Part shown: positions 33,590 through 44,380 of the stretch, in pieces | How the letters are laid out: each line of letters starts with the position of its first letter | Numbering within the stretch: position 1 is the stretch's first letter | Assembly: GCF_000149955.1 (NCBI RefSeq) | Contig: NC_030990.1 | Coordinates: 2,748,627 to 2,812,626, forward strand | Reading direction: 5' to 3' | DNA from: Fusarium oxysporum f. sp. lycopersici 4287 | Lineage: Eukaryota; Ascomycota; Sordariomycetes; Hypocreales; Nectriaceae | Length of the DNA: 64,000 bases | Made by a program: the position numbers and the translations under genes | Notes under the pieces: generated by a model | The model's input: only the letters and a program-made list of their open reading frames with translations | The model's database searches: none | What the model was told of the DNA's origin: nothing

Positions 33590-34126
33590 ATGGCCTCACC
33601 AGAAGTGGCAACGCATTACCAAGTCCTCAACCTCACACCCACGCTACTCGACACACAGCATGATTCAACACCCCTCATAAAGCGCGCCTATCACCGGGCC
33701 CTCCTCCGTAACCACCCAGACAAAGTCACAAATTCAGATCCATCCTCTGTTTGCTTCACAGTCGACCAAATCACAACTGCTCTCACCATCCTTTCCGACC
33801 CTTCTTGTCGGGCAGCTTACGACGCCGCGCTGCGAGTGTCTCGCCCGAGCGAGAAGAGAGATGGCTCTTTTCAGATCGGCGTGGAAAGTGTTGACCTAGA
33901 TGATCTGGCATTTGATGAGGATCAGGAATGCTGGTACCGCCCTTGTCGCTGTGGGAATGAGCATAGCTATGAGTTTTGCGAAGCAGACTTGGAAGAAGTG
34001 AGTGATGAGGGGGAGCTTGTGGTTGGCTGTCTCGACTGTAGTTTGTGGCTTCGAGTTCACTTTGCCGTTATTGAGGATGAACAGGAATCACATCCTTCAA
34101 ATAAAACTTCGAAAGATAAGACTTGA
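33590..34126 (+). CDS. DPH4: Diphthamide biosynthesis protein 4 (J-domain, CSL zinc finger)
   Basis: One exon, 178 residues. The J-domain starts at HYQVLNL and has HPD at 42-44. The DPH-type zinc ribbon uses C119 and C121 (CRCG) and C147 and C150 (CLDCSLWL). Dph4 (Jjj3, DNAJC24) acts with Dph1/2/3 to modify the histidine of eEF2 that becomes diphthamide. The zinc site also binds iron and may pass electrons to the Dph1-Dph2 cluster; that is known for the family, not shown here. A long Thr-rich loop in the J-domain is the only unusual point. Confidence 0.93.
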   Translation: MASPEVATHYQVLNLTPTLLDTQHDSTPLIKRAYHRALLRNHPDKVTNSDPSSVCFTVDQITTALTILSDPSCRAAYDAALRVSRPSEKRDGSFQIGVESVDLDDLAFDEDQECWYRPCRCGNEHSYEFCEADLEEVSDEGELVVGCLDCSLWLRVHFAVIEDEQESHPSNKTSKDKT

Positions 34127-34601
34127 CTTTACGGCCTCCTCATCATCAGATTATGGTTGAACCCAACCCATGACAGAGTACTCTTGTCCGCATATATCTT
34201 GGCAAGGGCATGAACTGTGCCGGGATCAACGATCCAAGAACCCGGCCAGCAATCAAGCAAGATACCTGGCACCGCAACCTGGTGTTGTTGCTTGTATGCC
34301 AAAAACCCAATTCAGTTTCTTCAGCTGCGTCATCACTAGTCATATATTTCGTGTATTGAAAGTAATTTTAGTATTTTTATTGTCCAGACGGCCAACGCAT
34401 TAACAGTCTAAAAGCAGAACGTAAAAGTGCTCTGTTGTAGACTCTCCTTGCCAGCCCGTTGGTGAAAAAGTCAGCCCTTCCATGGCCATTGTCTGTACTG
34501 AAACGATGCCGAAGCTCTTGATCAAAAACGAGGTCTTCCGTCCACACTCCGTAGACACCAGTCCACCTGACACCTGCATAGACAAATCACTAGTCGACTC
34601 C

Positions 34602-35285
34602 TTACTCGGCCTTAGGCTCCTCAGCCGGGGCAGCTGGCTCCTCGGTGGCAGCCGCAGGTGCGTCCTCCTTGGGAGCCTCAGCCTGACCAGCAGCGGAGGT
34701 CTCGGCCTCAGAGGAGGTCCAGAGAGTCTGTCACTGTGTTAGCTGTCGTCGAATAGGTGAAAAAGAGCAATCCGGAAACTCACAAGGTTGTCACGGAGCA
34801 GTTGCATAATCAGTGTAGAGTCCTTGTAGCTCTCCTCGCTCAGGGTATCGAGCTCTGTGGATTCCATGTCAGTATAACGTTGGCCAATTGGAAGCAGTCC
34901 ACGGGTCGTACCAGCAATAGCGTCGTCAAATGCCTGCTTGGCCAAGTGGCAAGCCTGGTCAGGGGCGTTGAGGATTTCGTAGTAGAAAACTGAAAAGTTA
35001 AGGGCAAGACCCAGGCGGATAGGGTGGGTGGGAGGGAGCTCAGTCTGGGCAACCTCAGTAGCAGCCTTGTAGGCCTCGAGGGACTTGTCGGCAGAGTCCT
35101 TGCGACGGTCACCGATGGCGAACTCGGCAAGGTAACGGTGGTAGTCACCCTTCCTGCAAGACTGGTCAATAAAAGTATGTGACTGGATGCTACGAGTTTG
35201 CGCCTACATCTTGTGGTAGAAAACCTTGGACTCGCCAGACTTGGCAGAGGGAATAAGGTGCTGGTCGAGAACCTCGAGAATGTGA
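34602..35285 (-). CDS. BMH1: 14-3-3 protein, N terminus lost in assembly gap
   Basis: Minus strand; visible exons are 35285-35208, 35153-34912, 34854-34784 and 34727-34602. They encode the C-terminal two thirds of a 14-3-3: [76 protein letters not shown] and RDNLTLWTSSE. An Ala/Glu/Pro-rich acidic tail ends in AEEPKAE. These are the helices that form the phosphopeptide groove. The start and about the first hundred residues must lie within the N run at 35286-35710. 14-3-3 dimers bind phosphoserine/threonine motifs in signalling, metabolism and cell-cycle proteins. Sequence on the far side of the gap looks like 5' leader, not coding. Confidence 0.93.
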
Positions 35286-35710
35286 NNNNNNNNNNNNNNN
35301 NNNNNNNNNNNNNNNNNNNNNNNNNNNNNNNNNNNNNNNNNNNNNNNNNNNNNNNNNNNNNNNNNNNNNNNNNNNNNNNNNNNNNNNNNNNNNNNNNNNN
35401 NNNNNNNNNNNNNNNNNNNNNNNNNNNNNNNNNNNNNNNNNNNNNNNNNNNNNNNNNNNNNNNNNNNNNNNNNNNNNNNNNNNNNNNNNNNNNNNNNNNN
35501 NNNNNNNNNNNNNNNNNNNNNNNNNNNNNNNNNNNNNNNNNNNNNNNNNNNNNNNNNNNNNNNNNNNNNNNNNNNNNNNNNNNNNNNNNNNNNNNNNNNN
35601 NNNNNNNNNNNNNNNNNNNNNNNNNNNNNNNNNNNNNNNNNNNNNNNNNNNNNNNNNNNNNNNNNNNNNNNNNNNNNNNNNNNNNNNNNNNNNNNNNNNN
35701 NNNNNNNNNN
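35286..35710. other. Assembly gap (425 N)
   Basis: A run of N interrupts the 14-3-3 gene. Its size is compatible with the missing N-terminal coding part plus an intron, although the true gap length may differ. Confidence 0.99.
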
Positions 35711-37919
35711 TTTGTGTCGTTGGCAGTACAGATAGGGCGGCTATCGCTTATATCGTGGTGGTGAAGACGCCCGGAGATCCCAAGGGGGGATGATAATGGG
35801 TGCGTGTTCGTTTCGGTTTGAGGAGGGGGGGGCAATGACGACAGAGGGGGTGGTGGAAGGGCACAACAAACACAAACAACAACAAGAAGACGAGATAGCC
35901 GCAACAGGATATGGCGAGGCTTCTTGTTCAAATGGTAGAAGGGTTGAGCAGGGCAGAAGCGTAGATACGTACCTTGAGTCGTGGAATTTATAGTAGTTTG
36001 AGGGTTTGTTTAAGGAAAAGCGAATAAACAAAATTCGGCTGAGAGGAGCTTCAGTTGAAGGAGTTGGCAGATGGCGAATGGGGCCAAGAGAAAGAGAAGA
36101 GAGATGAAAAAAAGAAGTGGTTTTGTTTTGCGGGACGAGTTGAGTTGAGAGAGAGTTAGACGGGGGAGTTATTGTCAAGTTATTGGTTGGGGGTGACGAA
36201 AGCGCGAGAGATATCGAGGAAGGGGCACCTCTGGGCAGTGACTGCCAGTGCCAGCAGCCAGTCAGCCCCATATACGTACCTTGATTAGCCCCCCACCCAA
36301 TTGTCACCCACCTGCCATGGTGATCCATTGAAGCTGGCTGGACCTTGGAACTTCAGTGGACACCCAACAATGGACAATCGCTCTTCTCATTCATGCTTAA
36401 TCTCATTAGGTTGTCTTGTCACGATTGCAAGTTGCCAACCGAAAATGGGCCTCTATTGAGGCCTCGCATTGATGGGTGATGGGTCTTGGATCTAGGCATC
36501 CTTACTGCATTGTCTCCCTCGGTAATTCGCCTACCGAACTGTCACGCCTTACTTTTCAGCTTAGGTGGTCCCATAGAACTGTCCATCCCTTTCTTTTGAG
36601 TATCTCGACGTTGAGAACTATGTTCATCTTGGCCTTGAATCTCTGGCCGACAAAAGCCGTTAATAGCGGAAAGGCACGTCAACGGCTAAGAAACGGGCAC
36701 GTTAAACAAGGCGACTTTACAAAAAAAAGAAAATGAAATGAGGGGTCCATAGTGTCAAGTGTCATCATCGTCATCATGCGACCCGACCTGATTGCTCTTT
36801 TGCCTTGTCAGTCAGGCTGACGGTGTGCTAGGAACAGCCACATAAGTGCCGACACGAGACTTTGGTTGTGGGACAGGAACGGCAATCTCAATGCTGCTGG
36901 TCAGATTCATCATTCTCATATTGGATCACGAGTTAGATCTCGCTCTCAAGTTGGTTGACCGCTCTGCAGTGAATACACCTCGCCTCAGTCTTATAAATCC
37001 GCCAGACAGCTAGCATTGCACTTCATTCATTACTCCGACAGAGTCGAAACATCCGATTTCATTTGATGAGTAGTCTAAGGTACTAAGTCACAGAACTGTA
37101 CGAATGGCTGGAATGTATATTGGCGGAGCACATCTGCCCGGTTTATACTTGGGTTGAGTATATTGTGTTGGTTTGGCAGTTTACCTGATTCACTGACGTC
37201 GTTATCCAAAAAGCCACGATACAACTCCCTCCGACTACCAGAGCAGTTATCCCGATATCTCGTGAGGTCTGTATTGACTAATAAATCAGTTAACCTGGAA
37301 CACCACACAGCACCTAGTGACTACTTATTATGGTATTGTGTATGTTACTAGCATGTAGAATAAACCCCGATAAAACCCCACCTGAAGAGAGCTCTGATGT
37401 CATGCAATGGCTCCGGGACCAAGCTGTGTGTGGTACATGTGATGCGCCATCCAAAAGTTGTGAAGGTCGAGCATCGAATGCAAGGAAACCCCGAGCTTCA
37501 TAATAAACTCAAAAAATACCGATAAACCAAAGTGCTATTCTGCACAATTTAGGGTAGTTATGCCTGACCAGGCACCCTAGAGCTATATCCTGGTCCCTGG
37601 CTGGCTCAATTCCGTTGTCTCGTAGGCTGAAAGATCATGACCCAGATCCGAGCTTGCAGGCGGAGCTGGCCGGGATTTGCCGCTAGGCCGGCCATGATTG
37701 TTAATCCAGTACCTGGTTTTACCAGCCCGTCATGTGCCAATATCAAGTAACGGCCTAAGGCGACCATAGCATTCTACCCTTGGCCTGAGCTCGTCGTCAG
37801 ATCATCTCGGCTCTTCCACCAGCAACCCTCCAACGTCATCGGCTACAAAACAAAGCACATCTCCAATCCTTCTCTGTCACTAGCAAGCCAAGACAAGAAA
37901 TCAAAACTTCAACGCCAGC
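35711..37919. other. 14-3-3 leader/promoter and gene-free stretch before INH1
   Basis: On the minus strand, TCAAG|GTACGTA splice-donor sequences occur at 35966-35977 and again at 36273-36284, suggesting 5'-leader introns of the 14-3-3 gene, perhaps with alternative first exons. The rest, about 36350-37919, shows no supported gene. CT-rich sequence just before 37920 probably belongs to the INH1 leader. Confidence 0.45.
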
Positions 37920-38354
37920 ATGCTTCGCACAACCTTCCGCCAGACAGCCGCCTTCCGGCCTGTTCGATGCTTCTCTACCACTCCTCGCGTTATGACTGAG
38001 GGAGCTACTGGTTCAGTCCGTCCCACTGGTGGTTCTGGGTGAGTTTTCCACCCACGGTCCAATTGACATGGGGATCGAAGGATTCTGACATTTGTCATTC
38101 TCTAGTGATGCCTTCCAGCGACGGGAGAAGGCCAACGAGGATTACGCTATCCGCCAGCGCGAGAAGGAGAAGCTCATTGAGCTCAAGAAGAAGCTCCAGG
38201 AGCAGCAGCAGCACCTTGACCGTCTCTCCAAGCACATGTAAGCTACCCATGTACCATCCGCGCAGTTGTCGGACACCCGAGTTGAGCATACCTCTAACTT
38301 CAATTCCCCTTCAGTGACGAGATCACCCGTGAGCAGGGCGGCGAGAAGAACTAA
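37920..38354 (+). CDS. INH1: Mitochondrial F1F0-ATPase inhibitor (IF1)
   Basis: Three exons (37920-38038, 38106-38237, 38315-38354) give 96 residues. The presequence MLRTTFRQTAAFRPVRCFST is Arg-rich and acid-free, with a likely cleavage near the Ser-Thr-Thr-Pro segment. The mature part, from GATGSVRPTGGSGDAFQRRE into KANEDYAIRQRE, is the inhibitory helix that enters the F1 catalytic interface. The rest, KEKLIELKKKLQEQQQHLD, is the dimerisation coiled coil. IF1 blocks ATP hydrolysis by the synthase when the matrix acidifies. The total length fits fungal Inh1. Exon borders keep frame and follow standard splice signals. Confidence 0.93.
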
Positions 38355-38713
38355 ACAACTCATACCTCGGATTACCGGATACCCCCGGCAAAGACTGCGG
38401 GGAGAAATCATCAGCTCTGACTGAGGTTCAATCCCGCTCGCCAAGATCGATGGATGTACATTTATCAGTTGGGGGAACTCGACCTGACTTGAAATTGCAC
38501 TTCTTCCAGTGCTTGTCTTTTTCCATAGTCTAAACTAGTGTACAAGAACAATCACGCATTTGCACTCCTCAACATTGGATTTCCAGATGTCGCCCGTATC
38601 CTTGTTACTCTAAACTGAGCTGTACTGCACGTCTTCTCTCCGTGTTCATATCTGATACAGAATTATCTGAATTCCTTGCCTAAAACTCCAAGCCAATAAT
38701 TATTGCCCCCTCC

Positions 38714-40921
38714 TCATCGTCGACCCATGTAAGAGCGATAGAAGCTCTCTGCCGCATCATTATCAGAACCGGCATAATGACTTCCTAGGTTGCTGCTCGA
38801 TTTCTGAGCAGCCGCGACCTTGGCTTGCAGCGACGAGGCATTAGCATCAATCCACTGCAATTGTGTAAGGTGGCCATTCAGGACCCGAACAATCTGGCTC
38901 AGCTGTGTACTGGGTTAGCAAACCTTATCCAGGGTAATAAAAAATGGAACGGAGCTTACAGGGTCCTCAGGCTTAGCACCCTTGTTCAATGTCCCTGAGA
39001 TGTCATTGATTTCCTTGACCATCTTGGAGAGATCGCGCGACTTTTCATCCAATTGTTGCGTCAGCTTCTCCGCAAGCTTGTATGTACGTTCTCGTTCTTG
39101 GTCAGGGCCAGCTAACTGCTCACCAGGACCAAGCTGCTTCGCAAACATATCCTGAACCTCAGACTCATATCGGTCCAACCAAGCCTCGAGCTCATCTTGC
39201 TGGCTTTCTACAGCAGCAAGCTGTCGCTCGATTTCATGGCTGGCTCGTTCAGCCTCGAAAGTATCCAAGTACAACTTCTGGATCTTCTCGCCGTTATCCA
39301 CCAGGCTTCTGTCCCAGGTCGACACAGTGGTGGCTTGCTCCTTAAATTCCTTCTGGTATTTGGAGAGATCGGATGCCCAACGTGTGACAATGTCCTCCAT
39401 GGTTTTGTTCTTGAGTCGCGCCATCTGGGATGTTGGGCCAGTCGTGGAAGCGCCTAGGGCTCCAGGGGTGGCACTGGAAGCCGCAGACTTAGCTGCATCC
39501 TTGCTGGCGTCTGTGGTAGGCTTCGCACCAAACAGGCTGCTGGCAGCAGCAGGAGTTGAGCCAACCGCAGGGGCAGTAGTAGTTGTTGCACCAGCTGTTG
39601 CAGTCGTGGTAGCTGCAGAACCGGCCGGCTGGCTGGATGCAGGTGCTCTGAACAGACCACCGGCTGGCGTTGAAGTAGATGATTCGGTAGATGGCTTGGG
39701 AGCGCCGCCAAAAAGACTGCCAGCGCTTGCTGAAGTTGTGGCCGGAGCCGCTGTAGAAGTTGTACTTGTTGCAGGTTTGGCTCCGAACAAACCTCCAGCT
39801 GTTGTTGTAGCAGAAGCTCCTGAGGCAGCAGAAGTTGTTGCGCCGCCGCCGAAGAGGCCACTCGCCGGTGTCGAGCCTGGAGTTGTAGTCGCTGGGGCTG
39901 CAGGTTTGGCACCGAATAAGGAGGCTGTAGAGTTGGCAGGGGCCGTGCTTCCGGCTTGCGAAGCCGCAGCAGGCGGAGCCCCTTCAGTCTTCGTACCGAA
40001 CAGGCCTCCGGCCGCGGGAGTAGAGGCTGGAGCCGGCTTTGCTCCAAAAAGACCCCCGGGAGGAGCGCTGCTTCCGGACTGCGCACCCCCGAAGAGGCCG
40101 CTGGATGATGCAGCTGCTGTAGTGCTGGGTTGGGCAGAAGGAGCAGACGTGCTTGCAGGTTTCGCTCCGCCGAATAAACTAGAGTTTCCACCGGATGCTT
40201 GCGCGCCTGTATTGCCGAATAATCCACCAGTAGGCTTCGAAGAGTCAGCGGGTGGTGCCCCAGCTGGAGTCGTAGATGGTAAAGCGAAAGTTGGCTTAGC
40301 AGGAGTTGCAGCCCCAGAGGCGGCGTTTCCGAAAAGGTTTGTGGTTGCAGAAGAAGGGGTAGCTGTCGCTGCCTGGTTGGCATTATTCTGGCCGAACAGA
40401 CCAGCGCCACTACTAGCAGTAGTAGAAGAGCCACCACCGCCGAAGAGGCCAGTGGCTGGCTTGCTTGCATTGTTCCCATTGTTTCCAAAAAGTCCTGAAG
40501 ATGCAGGGGCCGTTGAATTGCTGGCACCACCACCAAACAATCCACCGCTAGCAGGTGCTGAAGTAGCGGCTGGCGTAGTAGACGAGGCACCCCCAAAAAG
40601 ACCACCCGTCGCAGGAGTTGTAGAGCCACCACCGCCGAAGATACCACCAGAAGAGGGAGTGGTAGAAGTGTTGGCTGTGTTTGCGCCGCCGCCGAAGAGA
40701 TTGCCGCCGGGCTTCTGCGCCGAGGCACCGCTTTGCTGACCAAACATATTGGTTGCGCTGCTGGTCGGTGTTGTGGTGTTACTGGCAGAGCCACCAATCG
40801 AGCCGAATGAGAAGCTAGGAGTTCCTGTAGCTGCTCCAAAAAGGCCCCCCGAAGCTGGCGCAGTCGATGTCGTGTTGTTGGGCGCGCTGGAAGAGCTTGC
40901 GTTTCCGAAGCTGAACGACAT
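38714..40921 (-). CDS. NSP1: FG nucleoporin Nsp1 (Nup62 homologue)
   Basis: Minus strand, two exons (40921-38960, 38902-38714; 57-base intron) encoding 716 residues. The first 490 residues are an FG-repeat region of about twenty LFG units (GGLFGAKP, SGLFGGA, SLFGAKP and similar) in Ala/Thr/Ser/Pro spacers, with SFSFG only at the N terminus. The C-terminal Nsp1_C domain is coiled coil (RLKNKTMEDIVTRWASDLSK, then QATTVSTWDRSLVDNGEKI) and ends FYRSYMGRR. Nsp1 forms the central-channel Nsp1-Nup57-Nup49 complex and also joins the Nup82 complex. A GLFG/SLFG-dominated repeat differs from the FxFG-rich repeat of yeast Nsp1. Long open frames on the opposite strand here are shadows of the repetitive codons. 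Confidence 0.94.
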
Positions 40922-42363
40922 CTTAGGAGTTGAAGGCCGAGATCAGCTTGCTCGAATCGGGGGATTTATCGGTCGCGAGTACCTGATCCAGTTTGGAGAA
41001 GTATCGAGACGTCGAAGAAGAGGTTTCCCGGTAGTCGAAAGCAAGACCTGGGATGATGACTACGTAAGTCGAAATGGGAAGATTGTGGTCGTTGATGGCA
41101 ACGGATGTGTTGAAGGCGGCTGGTCCGCATAGCATTTGGGAGCTTTTTTTGTGGAGACGCGTCCTGAGATGAGCATTTACCGCTAGCTGCACCGTGTCCG
41201 TGCTAGCCTACTTCGGCAACCGTTTCACATTGTACGTTATAAACGGTGTTTATTCAGTTTGGCTGTAACTTCAGATCTCGATAAAGACAAAATATTAACA
41301 ATCATGACGGGTGAATTCAAACACAGAGCTTTGGAGTATGACACCCACGAATGAAAGTTCTGTACGGTGTTTCATCATAATAATACAACAGAAGTCATCA
41401 GCTACGCTGCCTTCGTTTAACCTTCTGGTCGTAAACATTGAGTATGTGGTGAAACATTTTGAATGGAAGACGCAGTATATGTATGATAGAGCAGTCTTCA
41501 AGTTGAGATCAGTTGGCTTATGATAATGATAGGAAGTGGAATGTAAGATGCGGCACTGTCTAAATGGGACGATAAGTATTATGTTTTATGTATGTTGAAG
41601 ATAGTAAGCATTGTGCTTCAGTTTCAGATGAAGGATAGATCTTGTGCCAAAGGTTGACAATGAACTGCTACTAGTCATCATCTCAATTTTCTCGTATCCA
41701 TGCTAATGGGCCCAAACAGTACCTAAGGTTAGTAGGTAGGCCGGTAGCAAAGAAAGTTACAAGCATCGAAAATTACTTATTGCATCGTTCCTTTCAAGTT
41801 TCATGTAGTCTCACTATCATACTAATGCAGCAATATGCCAAGTATCGTGGCGTCAATCGAACCCTCCGACCCAAATACGGTGACCATGCTGTGTTCTAGA
41901 CCAAGCTGATGCAGGGATAACTCAAAGCCAAGGATCGCGAATGGATGGATTGGATGGGATGGGCAAGAGCCGCCCAACTGAGTTGAAGAAAAGAGGTAAG
42001 TGTTGGTAGCCCCACGTGATACTTGTCCACTTGAGCTCTACCTTAGGTAAGGTAGTAGGTAGCTCTCACGAACTGATGGACGGGAACGATCTCTTTTCTT
42101 GATTTATTCGTACCGATCATATTCTACCTAATCAAGTTCGTTGCTGTAACTAGCCTTAATTCGTTCTGTGCGCCAGCCCTCCTTCAACGACAGTCGTATT
42201 ACACTTTACCGCCCTCACCTCACCACCTCAGGCTCCCCCAATACCGCGTTAAAGCCATTAAGCCTGCTCAGCTGTTAGCCCTGTGTTCCTTGAACCCCAC
42301 GCCGACTATCAATACCGCATGTTCTAGATCTCGAAACACCATTTCCATCCAACTACCGTCATC
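40922..42363. promoter_or_regulatory. Divergent region between NSP1 and the Laa2-like gene
   Basis: 1.44 kb with TAGGTA/TACCTA-type repeats at about 41719-41745 and 42040-42063. No gene is supported. A GGGTTCGATT-like stretch near 41855 (minus strand) lacks a matching A box and is not a tRNA. Confidence 0.45.
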
Positions 42364-43997
42364 ATGACAGACGCCGAGAAGCTTGAGCTTCCCAAGGGTG
42401 CTCCCGTTGAGGACCCTGGAGCCCACGAACTTGGTATGATGGCACCGATTTTCGGACAATCGACCACCCTTGCTAACATGTTGTAGCTGAGGAGTCCGAA
42501 TCCGACGACCAGTTTACCGATGCTGCATCTGGCGCGGGAAGTCCCAAGATTAGTTCGCCAATTCCCAAGACCCGGGTCGAGAAGGTCGACGATCAGCCAT
42601 CACACGGCGAGGTTCCAGGAACTGAAGCATACGAGATGCGGGGGCAAGATGCTCAGCCTGACGAGATTGCGATTGCTCCAGAGACGGGCGCATCTCAAAA
42701 TGCTCCCTCTACGCCCGAAATCAAAGCTCCCACGACCATCGTAGAGGAGGCTCCTGGGGCTAGGAGCCGATCGCACTCAATTCAATATGAGGAGAGGCGC
42801 AAAGCAGATGCTTCTCCGGACATTCTCGTGGATTCTGATGGTCAGGTCAAGGAGATTCAAGGCGAGAGCGCACATGTTGACAGCAATTCTGGTACGGGAG
42901 TAGCAAAATCCTAAAATCCAAAAGAATGATCATTGACCACTGAGACTCGCCCGCGTAGATAATTCAAGACCGTCACCCGATACTACAGACTCGAAATTAC
43001 AAGAAGATGGACCTTCTGAAAGCCCCCGTGCCATAGCTGCTTCATTACAAGATGCTGACGATGATGATAACGATGACGATGACGATACACAACAAGATAA
43101 TGATGGCGACGACGGTTTCGGCGACGACTTTGATGATTTCGAGGAGGGTAATGAGGACGATGACTTCGATGACTTTGAAGATGGCTTCCAGGAAGCGGAG
43201 ACACCAGCGCCCACTGCCACACAGCCTCCGCAGCAATCTACATTACCATTCGTAAGATATACCTACGTTATGCCCCTTGTACTTCGCTCACCATTGTGTA
43301 GTCCATACCCGATTTTGATGGACTCGATCCAGAAGCAGTCGTATCTGCCTTGGAGCCTTTCCTCGCTACTCTATACCCTCCAGAAGAACTCGATCTTCCT
43401 ACATTCCCTCCTCTCTCCAAGGACTCGGTGTTTTTCACAGCAAGGTCCGCATCTCTCTGGTCACAACTGGTAGCGCCACCTCCTCTCGCACCCCCTGATT
43501 GGATCCGCTCTCGCACACGCCGCCTCTTTCTCGTGTCACTCGGTGTTCCCGTCGATCTCGACGAGATACTCCCAGCCTCTAAGCAGAAGAAACTCGTCCT
43601 TCCTTCTCTCAACGTCCCCTCATTGTCCCCTAGAACGTCTACAGATTCCCGGTCTGTATCTAGGTTACGGCAAGGCGAAGGTAACAATTCATCTACTTCG
43701 GTTGATACGCAAGGAAAGCCATCAGCCTCGACAAGAAAGCGGCGCGGGCCTCCACCACAACCCGAGCTAGACCTCGTAGCTGCTCGTCATTTATGCCAAA
43801 CAACAGACGAAGCGCTTGATGGTATGACTGATGAAGAATTAAAAGCGCACGTAGCCAAACTGGAAGGTTTGCAGGAAGCGGCCAAGGAAGCATTGGAATA
43901 TTGGAAGAAGAGAACTGACGAAAAGATTGGCGATCGCGAAGCATTCGAAGGTGTCATAGAAAACTTGGTCAAGCACGCGCGCAAAACGCGCAAATAG
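42364..43997 (+). CDS. Acidic fungal protein resembling AP-1 accessory factor Laa2
   Basis: Four exons (42364-42433, 42487-42891, 42959-43251, 43302-43997) encode 487 residues. The first half is disordered. A strongly acidic block at about 200-240 contains GFGDDFDDFEEG and DDFDDFEDGF, which resemble the acidic-phenylalanine motifs that bind the gamma-ear of AP-1 and GGA adaptors (aftiphilin and yeast Laa2 have such motifs). The second half is folded: SIPDFDGLDPEAV, ELDLPTFPPLSKDS, then WSQLVAPPPLAPPDWIRSRT and RRLFLVSLGVPVDLDEILP. It ends in a coiled coil (ELKAHVAKLEGLQEAAKEAL). The link to clathrin/AP-1 traffic is inference from motif and layout; the gene itself is certain. Confidence 0.7.
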
Positions 43998-44380
43998 ATG
44001 TTATATATACTTGGAAGTTTAGTCATGAAATCTCTTCATTTCGTGCTATGAGCGTTTGGCTAAAACTTTTGGGTCTCCCTGTGAGGTTGGTGTAACCTCG
44101 ATGCATTTACAGCGTAACTACATTTCTCATCCGCTAGTCACAGCCACATGTTCTTCGGAGCTCGTGGCATGGACTCATCTAGCTCCCCTTATTCTTTCGT
44201 CCCCATGCTCTCTTGTAAAATACCACCAAACACCAGGCCCCCTCCAGCGCCAACCGTCTACTCAAAATGCCTTCTGGGGCTTTGCCTCTGCAATTGGGCG
44301 TTCTTGAGCTCTTCATGTCATGTAGCCGGGAAATCATGCGAAAAAGCTGCTTAAGTCGTTCGTTGGTCTAGGTGGAAAGT

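Noticed and set aside
34840..35931. Apparent 363-codon frame running through the N gap
   Set aside because: The frame is artificial because N bases are read through; the real gene in this interval is 14-3-3 in another frame with introns.
39327..40839. Long plus-strand and alternative minus-strand open frames opposite NSP1 (up to 470 codons)
   Set aside because: They mirror the Ala/Gly/Thr/Pro-rich repeat codons of NSP1 in other frames, have no initiation context or splice support and resemble no family.
41830..41905. tRNA-like B-box (GGGTTCGATT, minus strand)
   Set aside because: No matching A box at the right distance and no acceptor stem pairing; does not fold as a tRNA by eye.
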